In this document: piece after piece, positions 23,461 through 31,710 of the stretch
How the letters are laid out: the number at the start of each line of letters is the position of its first letter
Numbering within the stretch: position 1 is the stretch's first letter
Source of the DNA: JACCSI01 sp035575715
GTDB taxonomy: Bacteria; Acidobacteriota; Vicinamibacteria; Vicinamibacterales; UBA2999
DNA length: 64,000 nt
Assembly (NCBI GenBank): GCA_035575715.1
Contig: DATLXN010000001.1
Coordinates: 49,145 to 113,144, forward strand
Direction of reading: 5' to 3'
Position numbers and translations under genes: made by a program
Notes under the pieces: model-generated
Seen by the model: the letters and a program-made list of their open reading frames with translations, nothing else
The model's database searches: none
What the model was told of the DNA's origin: nothing

Positions 23461-24107
23461 TCGGTGTAACCAAACGCCGGGTCGAGCTTGCTGCGCGCGG
23501 CGTTACGGCTGATCGTGACCGCATGCCGCCACGCGCCACCGCGCGACACACGTTTCACACCTGATGCCGGCCCGGTCGGATTGCGCTCCGGTGAGATTGC
23601 GTAATAGCCCGACGCATGCCAGTCGCCACACCATTCATGGATGTTGGCGCCGATGCCGAAGATGCCGTAACGATTTGCCTGGCCGAGCGCGACTGGCCAG
23701 GGCCCTGGCTGGGGTCCGCGACCGCCGTCCGGAATCCACTCCGGGATCGCGTCACCCCACGCGTAGCGCTCACCTTCGGCGCCGCCGCGTGCGGCGCGTT
23801 CCCACTCCGCTTCGGTCGGCAGCCGCACGGCATCGCCGCGCAGGCAACACCAGTCACAAAACGCCTGGGCGTCGAGCCAACTGACGCCGACGACCGGCAG
23901 GTCCGCCGCTGGAGCGTCAGGGCCCCAATCGCGTGGTCGTTGGTGATCGGTCGATGCGAGAAAGCGCGCGTAGTCGGCTTGCGTCACCGGATAGATGGCG
24001 ATCTCGACCGCGTCGACCCACACCCGATGGACCGGCTGCTCGTCCTCCTGGCCATCATCGCTGCCCATCAAAAAGTGGCCTTCTGGAATGCGCGCGAACG
24101 TGGTCAT
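23400..24107 (-). CDS. FGE-sulfatase (SUMF1) fold protein
   Basis: 235 aa, typical of the formylglycine-generating-enzyme fold: ARIPEGHFLMGSDD, VDAVEIAIYPVTQADYARFL, VVGVSWLDAQAFCDWC, RLPTEAEWERAARGG, NIHEWCGDW, RVSRGGAWRHA and the terminal YGFRVARS. Most bacterial members lack proven formylglycine activity and may bind or modify other partners; such genes often neighbour Ser/Thr kinases. The domain ends near the start of the 61-nt overlap with the FHA gene, and the last ~15 residues are antisense to it. Confidence 0.87.
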   Translation of the reverse strand: MTTFARIPEGHFLMGSDDGQEDEQPVHRVWVDAVEIAIYPVTQADYARFLASTDHQRPRDWGPDAPAADLPVVGVSWLDAQAFCDWCCLRGDAVRLPTEAEWERAARGGAEGERYAWGDAIPEWIPDGGRGPQPGPWPVALGQANRYGIFGIGANIHEWCGDWHASGYYAISPERNPTGPASGVKRVSRGGAWRHAVTISRNAARSKLDPAFGYTDYGFRVARSSICTRNAAVPS

Positions 24108-24132
24108 GACGTGGCTGGGCTCCTGACGACCC

Positions 24133-25548
24133 TCATCGAGCCCGCGTGAATCGCAGGTCCCAGACCCGATCCTGCTTGATGCTCAAAGCCTCAACCTTCC
24201 CGTTGGCGTCCCGGCGGAATGTGACTTCGCCGATCAAGCCACGGAAGGCGTCGGTAGCGACGGGCGTCAGCGTGACGACTGTATCCGGGCGTCGCTTCAG
24301 CACCAGCTTGCCCGCATCAACCGCGGCGGTCAGCATCGTCTCGGCCTCATCGCTCCAGTAGTTGCCGGCAAGTTCAGCGAGTTTCTCGGCAGTGGGAGGC
24401 GGGGCCATCGCCGGAGCGGCTGGACGTGCCGGGGCCGCCGGTGCGGCCGGTTGCAGCCGTCCTGCCAGATAGAGATCAGAGACGGCATTCGCCGATCGGG
24501 TCGCGTCACCGGTGCTGCCGTTGCAGAGCACCGCGACCGACGTGTGTGCCGCAGGAAAACGATTGAGGTGCGCGCGATACCCGGCCGTGGCGCCGCTGTG
24601 ATAGACGTTCTTCATGCCGCGGTGGATGTTGACGAAGAGCCCGAGCGCGTAGTCGAGAGCTCGGCCATCGTTGTAGCGTCCCGGCGTCTGTTGCTCGCCG
24701 AGCAGTGCCGGGTCGCCGACAATCGGCGCGACGTAATTCTCATTCCACTTCAGCAAGTCGCCGACCGTCGTCAGCAGCCCGCCGTTGCCGTGGACGTTTT
24801 CGAACGGCATCTCGATGCGATAGCTCGCGCCGTCGGCGGCATAGGCGATCGCCCGACCCTTGACGATGCGGGTGTGGTCGTCGCGCCAGGAGGTGTGGGT
24901 CATGCCCAGCGGCGCGAAGATGCGCTGGGTCGAGAACTCGGCGAATGACAGACCACTCACCCGCGACACGATAATGGCCGCGAGGTTGAAGCCGGTGTTG
25001 CTGTAGGACCACTGGGTGCCGGGCGGGAAGTTCAAGGTCTTCTGTCGAGCGACGATTTCGAGAACGTGCGCATGCGTGTATTCGCGAGTGGTCCGGGGCC
25101 AGCCGCCAACTGCGGCAATGCTCCCCCAGTCGCGCAAGCCGCTGGTGTGGGTCAGCATGTGGCGAATCGTTAACGGCGCGCCGTAGTCGGGCAATTCCGG
25201 AACGTATGTGCGCACCGGGTCATCGAGGGACAGCTTGCCGTCCTTCATCAGCAGCAGGATGGCCATCGCGGTGAACTGCTTCGACAGCGAGCCGGCCTCG
25301 AACACCGTCTCGGGCCTGTTCGGCACATCGTGCTCGAGGTCGGCCATGCCGTAGGCTTTCGCAAGCACCGGCCGTCCGCCGACGGCGACGCCGACCGCGC
25401 AGCCGGGAGTTGATGTCGTCCACTTGGCGAACAGCCGATCGACATCGGCTTCGACACTGGGTAGTGGTGAAGGCGCGGCCTGTGAGGCGGCCATCGACGC
25501 GGCGGCAAGAGCCGCAGCGGCAATGCCGAGCGCGATTCGTTTCAGCAT
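24133..25548 (-). CDS. Serine hydrolase of the beta-lactamase/class C PBP fold
   Basis: 471 aa from the ATG at 25548 (signal peptide MLKRIALGIAAAALAAAS, cleavage near SQAAP). Motifs: SLSK (nucleophile Ser in FEAGSLSKQF), YSN (WSYSNTGF) and HSG (YHSGATAGY). A Pro/Ala linker (~residues 365-390) leads to a C-terminal lipocalin-like or Ig-like domain (LAELAGNYWSDEAET...LVLKRRPDTVVTL). The family includes D-aminopeptidases, esterases and penicillin-binding proteins; true beta-lactamase activity cannot be concluded. Confidence 0.88.
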   Translation of the reverse strand: MLKRIALGIAAAALAAASMAASQAAPSPLPSVEADVDRLFAKWTTSTPGCAVGVAVGGRPVLAKAYGMADLEHDVPNRPETVFEAGSLSKQFTAMAILLLMKDGKLSLDDPVRTYVPELPDYGAPLTIRHMLTHTSGLRDWGSIAAVGGWPRTTREYTHAHVLEIVARQKTLNFPPGTQWSYSNTGFNLAAIIVSRVSGLSFAEFSTQRIFAPLGMTHTSWRDDHTRIVKGRAIAYAADGASYRIEMPFENVHGNGGLLTTVGDLLKWNENYVAPIVGDPALLGEQQTPGRYNDGRALDYALGLFVNIHRGMKNVYHSGATAGYRAHLNRFPAAHTSVAVLCNGSTGDATRSANAVSDLYLAGRLQPAAPAAPARPAAPAMAPPPTAEKLAELAGNYWSDEAETMLTAAVDAGKLVLKRRPDTVVTLTPVATDAFRGLIGEVTFRRDANGKVEALSIKQDRVWDLRFTRAR

Positions 25549-25628
25549 GATGATCAACCCACAGAGGACAGATTACACATAGTCATTGCGTCAGGCGTCG
25601 ATCGTCACCGGCGCGGCTGATGCGGGAT

Positions 25629-26195
25629 TCATTTCTTAATCAGCGGATGGACGTAACCGGTCGGCAGCACGTGGTCGGCATCGACGCGGAAGACCAGATA
25701 GTCGAGATCCTGCTCGATGGCGCTAAACCAGTGGGCCACACCCGGCGGGACGATGATGACGTCGCCGGGGCCAATCTTGCGGCTCTGCCCGTTCTCAATG
25801 CCGCTGCCGTTGGTGCTCGGACCCACCAGGATCTTCACGACGGTGCCGTCTGCCGCAGCGACGGTTTCGTTGGTCATCCGGCCGCCGGTCACGAACGTCC
25901 CAGCGCCGGCGAGCAGGTAATAGATCTCGGTGACCTGGCTGTGCGAGATGGCGTTCTGCTTGGCTTTGCCCGACCGGTGCAGAATCCCAACCGCGACGTT
26001 GTACTTGCCAATGTCGACCACTTTGATCTGCTGATCGGCGACGCCGTCCGGATTCATACTCTTCAGAACAGTCATGAACTCGGCGCGGGTAATGTCGGTG
26101 GCGGCGGTCGGTGGACCAGCAGATTGAGCGAACGACGCCGAGGACACGAGCGTGACGATCAACGCGGCGCCGATGGCAGTACAACGCGTAAACAT
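25629..26195 (-). CDS. Secreted cupin-domain protein
   Basis: 188 aa, signal peptide MFTRCTAIGAALIVTLVSSA, with AAAGGAGAT upstream as ribosome site. The cupin barrel is visible: QVTEIYYLLAGAGTFVTGG and, later, GPGDVIIVPPGVAHWFSAIE, with candidate metal ligands Glu in the first motif and His in the second; the usual HxH of motif 1 is replaced by SHSQ. Function unknown; enzymatic or sugar-binding roles are both possible. Confidence 0.82.
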   Translation of the reverse strand: MFTRCTAIGAALIVTLVSSASFAQSAGPPTAATDITRAEFMTVLKSMNPDGVADQQIKVVDIGKYNVAVGILHRSGKAKQNAISHSQVTEIYYLLAGAGTFVTGGRMTNETVAAADGTVVKILVGPSTNGSGIENGQSRKIGPGDVIIVPPGVAHWFSAIEQDLDYLVFRVDADHVLPTGYVHPLIKK

Positions 26196-26286
26196 CCCAA
26201 TCTCCTTTGAATGACGCGGACGATGCGGGCATGTTACAGCCCACGGGTAGCCGACAGCCAGTGAGTGGGCTTACAGTTGGCCAAGC

Positions 26287-28746
26287 ATGACCCGAATTTT
26301 CGCGTGCGGCGTCCTCCTCTTCTCGGCTCTGTTGTCGGCGCAAACCCCGCCGCAGCTCACCGCGATCCGGCCCGGCACGCGCGTCGTGCTCGACGGCCAC
26401 AACGCCTATCCCTACAACGGCAAATACGTCGATCGCATCGATCGCGCGCTGGCCGGGGGCCTGCCGGTGGCGATCGAGCAAGACCTGGTGTGGCGGCCAG
26501 CGACGGCGACTACCCCGGCACGCTCGATCGTCTCGCACGGCGAGCCGTATGACGGCAGCGAGCCGTCGATGAAGACCTATTTCTTTGAGCGCATTCGCCC
26601 GCTCGTCGAAGAGGCGCTGCGCGACGGCGACAGAACGCACTGGCCGTTGATCACGCTCAACCTCGATCTCAAGTCGAACGAACCCGAACATCACCGCGCG
26701 CTGTGGGGTCTGCTTGGCGAGTATGAAAGCTGGCTGACGACCGCGGAGCGTGTCGCCGACTGGCGGGTGGTGGCGCCGCTCGATGTCAAGCCGGTGCTGG
26801 TACTGACCGGTGAATCCGACGAGCAACTCACGTCCTTTCATGACGCGCTGCCGGTTGGCAGCCGGCTGCGATTGTTTGGTGCGATGCCGATGCCCGCTCC
26901 ACCGATCAAAGGCGTCAGCGAGGACGTTGCTGCAGCGCGCTTCTGGGAAGCGATGCCGACCTCGACGTTGCCGCGCGCCACCAACTATCGGCGCTGGTGG
27001 AATGCCAACTGGCGGGTGGTCGAAGCGGGCGGCCAATCCAAGGCTGCCGACTGGACGACGAATGACGAGGCGCGACTGCGCACGTTGGTGCGCAAAGCGC
27101 ACGACGCCGGGCTGTGGATCAGACTGTGGACACTCAACGGACTGCCGGCCGCCGAGTACGACGCCTTCGGATGGTCGCAGGGCTACAACTTCGGCACCCT
27201 CGACGCCGCGCGTCAGCGCTGGCGGGCGGCGATCGCGGCCGGTATCGATTTCGTCGCGACCGATCAATATGAAGCGTTCACCGCGACGATGGCGGAAACG
27301 GGCCGGCGCCCAATCGCCTCACGCGCGATTGTGATCGAGGGCACGCTGACCGCCACCGATCGGCTGATGTGGATCGAGCGGCCGTTCGACGTACCGGCTG
27401 GCACCGCGCGCATTGATGTCGACACCAGTTATACCGACCGCGAACAAGGCACCGCCATCGAGTTTGGCCTCTACGACCCGCAGCGGTTTCGCGGCGCGAG
27501 CCGCACCAGCAAGACGGCGTTCTTCGTCAGCCGCAGCCTCGCCACGCCGTCCTACCTCACCGGCGATCTCCCGGCGGGTCGGTGGCGCTTGTTGATGGGG
27601 ATTCCAAGTATCCGCGACGGCGTGACCTCCAGGTATCGCGTCGTCGTCAGACTCACGCCGGAGGGAGCGGCTGAGACACCACCGCTGACGGTTGCCGCAG
27701 CGGTCGCCAACGACGGACCGCGCTGGTATCACGGCGACTTACATAGCCACACCATGCACAGCGACGGCTTCCGCTGCGCCGATGGCCGCGGCGGCGAGCA
27801 GGGGTGTGCGGCGCACCTGATCGCCACGGCCGCGCAACAGCGCGGCCTCGACTTTGTCGCGGTCACCGACCACAACACCACCAGCCATCACGCCGAGATG
27901 ATCGGCGTGCAAGCGCGCCACCAGCGGCTGTTGCTGCTACGCGGACAGGAGCTCACCACCTTTTACGGTCATGCCAACGCGTTCGGCACCAGCGACATCC
28001 TCGATTTTCGCATTGGTCAGTCGCCAGGCCCCAGGCCTCAGGCCTCAGACAGCGACAGGGCAACCGTCACGGCAAACATGGTTTTCTCGGACGCGCGGCG
28101 GCGTGGCGCGGTCGTGTCGCTCAATCATCCGGGTCGCGAAACCGGCGAACGTTGCACCGGCTGCGGCTGGAACGCGCCCGACACCGACTACGCCCTGATC
28201 GATGCGATCGAAGTGGTCAACGGGCGGGTGATCTCCGGTCCCACTGCTGGCGAGCCGTTCTGGCATGCGCGACTCAACGAAGGGCATCGCCTCACCGGCA
28301 TCGGCGGCAGCGACGATCATGGCGCGTCGACGCAGGCCGGCGCCGCCATCGGCACGCCGACGACGGTGATTTATGCGGCGGCGCTGACTGAAACGGCGCT
28401 GCTCGCCGGGCTTCGTGCCGGACACGTCTTTATCAAGACGCGCGGGCCGGACGGTCCCGACGTGCGCTTCTCGGCGCCGGCCCAGAACGCGATCATGGGC
28501 GATGTCGCGGTGGCCGGATCGACACCGCAGGCGGTGACTTTTCGCGCCGAGATTCGCGGCGCGCTCGGCCAACAGGTCGACGTGATCCGCAACGGCGTGG
28601 TCACCGATGCCGTGCGCGGCCCCTTGACCAGCAGTGACGCGGTCCTCGACTTCTCGATGGCGGTGTCGCGCGGCGACTGGGTGCGAATCAACGTGCGCGA
28701 TGCCGACGGGATCACCGCCATCGCCAATCCGATCTACTGGAGGTAG
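26287..28746 (+). CDS. Phosphodiesterase-like TIM barrel fused to PHP metallo-phosphoesterase
   Basis: 819 aa with signal peptide (MTRIFACGVLLFSALLSAQ). N-terminal ~340 residues resemble a GDPD/PI-PLC-like barrel (LDGHNAYPYNGKYVDRIDRA, AIEQDLVWRP, ITLNLDLKSNEP, IDFVATDQYEAF). A beta-sandwich follows (~350-470). From ~475 the PHP domain shows metal-binding WYHGDLHSHTMHSDG, VTDHNTTSHHAEM, LNHPGRETGERC and IGGSDDHG. A heptameric repeat (GCCAGGC/CTCAGGC units, 28023-28050) gives an in-frame GQSPGPRPQASDSD insert inside the PHP part. Predicted exported hydrolase of phosphoesters; substrate unknown. Confidence 0.83.
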   Translation: MTRIFACGVLLFSALLSAQTPPQLTAIRPGTRVVLDGHNAYPYNGKYVDRIDRALAGGLPVAIEQDLVWRPATATTPARSIVSHGEPYDGSEPSMKTYFFERIRPLVEEALRDGDRTHWPLITLNLDLKSNEPEHHRALWGLLGEYESWLTTAERVADWRVVAPLDVKPVLVLTGESDEQLTSFHDALPVGSRLRLFGAMPMPAPPIKGVSEDVAAARFWEAMPTSTLPRATNYRRWWNANWRVVEAGGQSKAADWTTNDEARLRTLVRKAHDAGLWIRLWTLNGLPAAEYDAFGWSQGYNFGTLDAARQRWRAAIAAGIDFVATDQYEAFTATMAETGRRPIASRAIVIEGTLTATDRLMWIERPFDVPAGTARIDVDTSYTDREQGTAIEFGLYDPQRFRGASRTSKTAFFVSRSLATPSYLTGDLPAGRWRLLMGIPSIRDGVTSRYRVVVRLTPEGAAETPPLTVAAAVANDGPRWYHGDLHSHTMHSDGFRCADGRGGEQGCAAHLIATAAQQRGLDFVAVTDHNTTSHHAEMIGVQARHQRLLLLRGQELTTFYGHANAFGTSDILDFRIGQSPGPRPQASDSDRATVTANMVFSDARRRGAVVSLNHPGRETGERCTGCGWNAPDTDYALIDAIEVVNGRVISGPTAGEPFWHARLNEGHRLTGIGGSDDHGASTQAGAAIGTPTTVIYAAALTETALLAGLRAGHVFIKTRGPDGPDVRFSAPAQNAIMGDVAVAGSTPQAVTFRAEIRGALGQQVDVIRNGVVTDAVRGPLTSSDAVLDFSMAVSRGDWVRINVRDADGITAIANPIYWR

Positions 28747-28750
28747 TGGT

Positions 28751-28798
28751 GATCTGGCGACTTGGCGATCTAGAGATCTAATGATCTGGGGATCTGGC
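28751..28798. repeat. 8-bp tandem array GATCTGGC x6
   Basis: Six consecutive octamers: GATCTGGC, GACTTGGC, GATCTAGA, GATCTAAT, GATCTGGG, GATCTGGC, starting 4 nt after the upstream stop codon. The 174-nt gap otherwise holds only the promoter of the next gene. Confidence 0.75.
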
Positions 28799-28907
28799 CC
28801 TCAGTCCCGCTTGGCGGGCATCGAACGCGATGACTCGTCGCGGGGGGCGGAGCTAGGGGGCCGGATTGCCCAATTCACCGGCCCGCTCGATCGCCGGATC
28901 ATTCCGC

Positions 28908-28913
28908 TATACT
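28908..28913 (+). promoter_or_regulatory. TATACT -10 box, leaderless start of TPR protein gene
   Basis: TATACT ends 7 nt before the ATG at 28921; no Shine-Dalgarno sequence is present in that interval. Confidence 0.5.
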
Positions 28914-28920
28914 GCGCCCC

Positions 28921-30672
28921 ATGAAGATTGCGTGTCGACTCTCCATCGTGCTGCTGCTCGTCAGCGTCGCTGCAGAGGCTCAGGTCCGCCCCGAAGCGGA
29001 CTTGTGCGCAGTACCTCCCGGAGCTCAACCGTTGCTCCCCGCCAAACTCATGACCGGCATGGGCACCACCAACATGCCGGTCACCACCACCTCCGAAGAA
29101 GCGCGAAAGTTCTTCAATCAGGGCATCTCGCAAATGCACTCGTTCTGGTTCCTCGAATCGGAACGTTCCTTCCTGCAAGCGGCGACGCTCGACCCGAATA
29201 TGGCGATGGCCTATTGGGGCATCTCGGTCAGCGCGGCCGGCGATTACCGCCCTGCGTTCCAGTTGATTCGCGACCCCAACGAAGGCGGACGCGCGCCCGG
29301 ACCCGAGGCCACATCGGCGCAATCCGCGACCCTCGCACGCAGCACCAGCGGCGCCGCACTCAGCCCGGTGGTCCGCGCCAAGGAAGCCGCCGAGAAGGCG
29401 ATGACGCTCCGCGACAAGGTCTCAGCGCGCGAACGTCTGTACATTGAAGCGGAATGGGCGCGCCGCAATCCGGCCTCGACCTCTCGCGATGCCGACCACA
29501 TCACCGCGCTGCGCAAACTCATCGCCGCCCATCCTGACGACGAGGAAGCCGCTTCGATCCTTGGTCTGGCGTTACTCGATGGTTATGACTCGGTGACCAA
29601 GAAGCCGCGCACGCACACACTCGAAGGCATCGCACTTCTCGAGTCGGTCGTGGCTGGAAATGACGAGGCCTTTGGCGCGCATCACTACTTGATCCACGGC
29701 TACGAGGGCAGCGAGACGCCGGAACGCGCGTGGCACGCGTGCCGTCGCTATCCCGCACTGGTCTCGAACATTCCGCACGCCTTGCACATGCCCGGGCACA
29801 TCTATGCGCAAAGCGACCGCATTGATGACGCGATCGCGGCGTTTGCGGCGGCCGCCGACAACGAACGCGGCTACATGGGCGCCGACGTGCTCTATCCCAA
29901 TGGCCATCACGGGCACAACGTCCACTTCCTGATTCACTCACTGAATCTTGAGGGCCGCTACAACGATTCGATGACCGCGGTCGGTCATCTGATGAACGAC
30001 TTCAAAGAGACGCCACGGGAGCGAACGGGTAGCAACCAGCGCGTGACGTATCGCCAGGGCTATTACGGTCTGGTCAAGACGCTGGTCCGCTTCCAACGCT
30101 GGGACGTGATTCTCGACGGTTCGACGATCCCTGTGTACGACCGGCCGGAGCAGCACGCATGGCGACTGTGGGCCACCGGGCTGGCGCAAATCAACCGGCA
30201 GCAGTTGGACGCGGCGCGCGCGACGCTCAAAGAGATGGGCGCGCAGATCAGGAACGCCACCGGGTCGAAGCGTCCTCTGTCGATCGCTGAAATGGAGCTG
30301 GAGGCGACGCTGATGGCCCACACCGGCGATCGCAAGAAAGCGTTCGACTTATTCCGCAAGGCGGCGACTGACGAAGCGGCGCTGCTCTACACCGAGCCGC
30401 CGTCCTATCCACGCCCGGTCGTCGAAGGAATGGCCAACACCGCGCTCGCGCTCGGTGAGGCGGTCACCGCCGAAGAGGGCTATCGAATCGCATTGCAGCG
30501 CGAACCCGGTAGCGGCCGTGCGCTACTCGGCATTGCCAATGCGTTGATGGCACAGGGACGGATCATCGAAGGCCGACTCGCGCATGAGCGAGCGCTGGTG
30601 GCGTGGAATAAAGCTGACGTCGATGTGGCGATGATCAAGTCGACGTCGCGGACCGACGCACCGCGACGTTGA
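28921..30672 (+). CDS. Secreted TPR-repeat protein (paralogue A)
   Basis: 583 aa, signal peptide MKIACRLSIVLLLVSVAAEA. TPR-like repeats run along the chain (KFFNQGISQMHSFWFLESER, LAQINRQQLDAARATLKEMG). It carries a conserved His/Glu set: HHYLIHGYEGSETPERA, then HALHMPGHIYAQ and HHGHNVHFLIH. The paralogue at 31711 has the same order of motifs, so these residues are probably functional, perhaps metal-binding (inference). A SCO1-like gene lies between the two on the opposite strand. Function not known. Confidence 0.75.
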   Translation: MKIACRLSIVLLLVSVAAEAQVRPEADLCAVPPGAQPLLPAKLMTGMGTTNMPVTTTSEEARKFFNQGISQMHSFWFLESERSFLQAATLDPNMAMAYWGISVSAAGDYRPAFQLIRDPNEGGRAPGPEATSAQSATLARSTSGAALSPVVRAKEAAEKAMTLRDKVSARERLYIEAEWARRNPASTSRDADHITALRKLIAAHPDDEEAASILGLALLDGYDSVTKKPRTHTLEGIALLESVVAGNDEAFGAHHYLIHGYEGSETPERAWHACRRYPALVSNIPHALHMPGHIYAQSDRIDDAIAAFAAAADNERGYMGADVLYPNGHHGHNVHFLIHSLNLEGRYNDSMTAVGHLMNDFKETPRERTGSNQRVTYRQGYYGLVKTLVRFQRWDVILDGSTIPVYDRPEQHAWRLWATGLAQINRQQLDAARATLKEMGAQIRNATGSKRPLSIAEMELEATLMAHTGDRKKAFDLFRKAATDEAALLYTEPPSYPRPVVEGMANTALALGEAVTAEEGYRIALQREPGSGRALLGIANALMAQGRIIEGRLAHERALVAWNKADVDVAMIKSTSRTDAPRR

Positions 30673-31553
30673 AAACAACACGGCGCAGAGGCACGGTGGC
30701 ACGGGGCGGGGACAGGTTCGCGGAACCTGTCCCCCAGAATCTGTTGAACGAGATCGGCGATCTGACGCCCGGTAAAGTCCTTTCCCTCTACGGCCGCCGC
30801 TAGTCTCCCCTCGCGATCGATGATCGCGGTTTGCAGGGTGTGCGTAATCAGTCCTGAGTCAGGCCAATACTCGACGCCAAACGCCGCGCAGACCGCTTCG
30901 ATATCGGCAGCGCTGCCGGTCAGGAAATGCCAGCCGGGAATGTCCGCACGCTGCGCCCGTGCGAAGGCAGCGAGACGTTGCGGGGTGTCGTACTGCGGAT
31001 CGAAGGTCACCGTCAGCAACGCGACATCCTTGCCGAGCCGCTCGCGAAAGCGGTCCCGCACAGCCGCGAGGTTGGCGATCATCCGCGGACAGTAGTCCGG
31101 CAATGGACAGCGCGTGTAGATAAATGTGACGACCACGACCTTGCCGCGGAGCGAGGCCAGGGAGATCCGCTCGTTGTGCTGATTGGTCAGGGCGAAGTCC
31201 GGGAGCGTGGCGCCAATCGCGGTCAGGGTTGGCGTCGCCGGCGTCATGATCAGCCCCGCGTCCGCCGGCGCGGCATTGAGGACGCGCACGCGATCGATGT
31301 GGCTGGCCTGTTTGCCGACGACCAGACGAAAGCCGACGCGATCGCCGGGGCGCAGCGTCGATAGCGGCGCCGCGTCGCGCACGGCCAACGGCATCACCAT
31401 CGCCTCCATGACTCCCGGCACCTCGTCGTGCGACACGGTGAGCGTCGAGCCCGGACGGTCGACGCGTAACACCAGGCCGGTCGCCTGATAGGTCGTCGCA
31501 CACCCCGTGGTCAACACCGCGGCGATGATCGCGACGGCGCGCGTACGCATCAT
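30480..31553 (-). CDS. SCO1/SenC-family lipoprotein with extended C-terminus
   Basis: 357 aa from ATG at 31553 (or 31550; GGGAGG a few nt upstream). A lipobox is present (AVLTTGCATT). Residues ~25-90 look like a copper-binding PCuAC/CusF-type domain (STLTVSHDEVPGVMEAMVMP, LRPGDRVGFRLVV). The SCO thioredoxin fold follows: TFIYTRCPLPDYCPRM (the CxxxC copper site, with an extra residue), and a later LITHTLQTAIIDREGRL His. The normal domain ends around DLVQQILGD. The frame then reads through a 27-nt palindrome (30708-30734) and continues ~65 residues antisense to the neighbouring TPR gene, so the original stop was probably lost. Confidence 0.85.
   Translation of the reverse strand: MMRTRAVAIIAAVLTTGCATTYQATGLVLRVDRPGSTLTVSHDEVPGVMEAMVMPLAVRDAAPLSTLRPGDRVGFRLVVGKQASHIDRVRVLNAAPADAGLIMTPATPTLTAIGATLPDFALTNQHNERISLASLRGKVVVVTFIYTRCPLPDYCPRMIANLAAVRDRFRERLGKDVALLTVTFDPQYDTPQRLAAFARAQRADIPGWHFLTGSAADIEAVCAAFGVEYWPDSGLITHTLQTAIIDREGRLAAAVEGKDFTGRQIADLVQQILGDRFREPVPAPCHRASAPCCFQRRGASVRDVDLIIATSTSALFHATSARSCASRPSMIRPCAINALAMPSSARPLPGSRCNAIR
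30708..30734. repeat. GGGGACAGGTTC palindrome at the SCO1 3' end
   Basis: A 12-bp perfect inverted repeat (GGGGACAGGTTC / GAACCTGTCCCC) with GCG between. It shares its core GGGGACAGGT with the palindrome at 46311-46340. No T-run follows on either strand, so it is not a standard terminator. Confidence 0.75.
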
Positions 31554-31710
31554 GCGCCTCCCGCCGCCAACGCCCGGCGTCCGTGATCGCGGCACCGTTG
31601 CCCTGGTCACTTGCCGGGCACTGGTGTCGAAGTAGTATTCAGCGAACGGGAGGAGCGGCAAGCGGCCATTCTAGCCTGCACGGCGATTCGTATTCTGCTT
31701 CAGGAGTTCA

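Noticed and set aside
24133..25548. Beta-lactamase resistance gene
   Set aside because: SLSK, YSN and HSG motifs are shared by esterases and D-aminopeptidases of the same fold; nothing points to beta-lactam hydrolysis.
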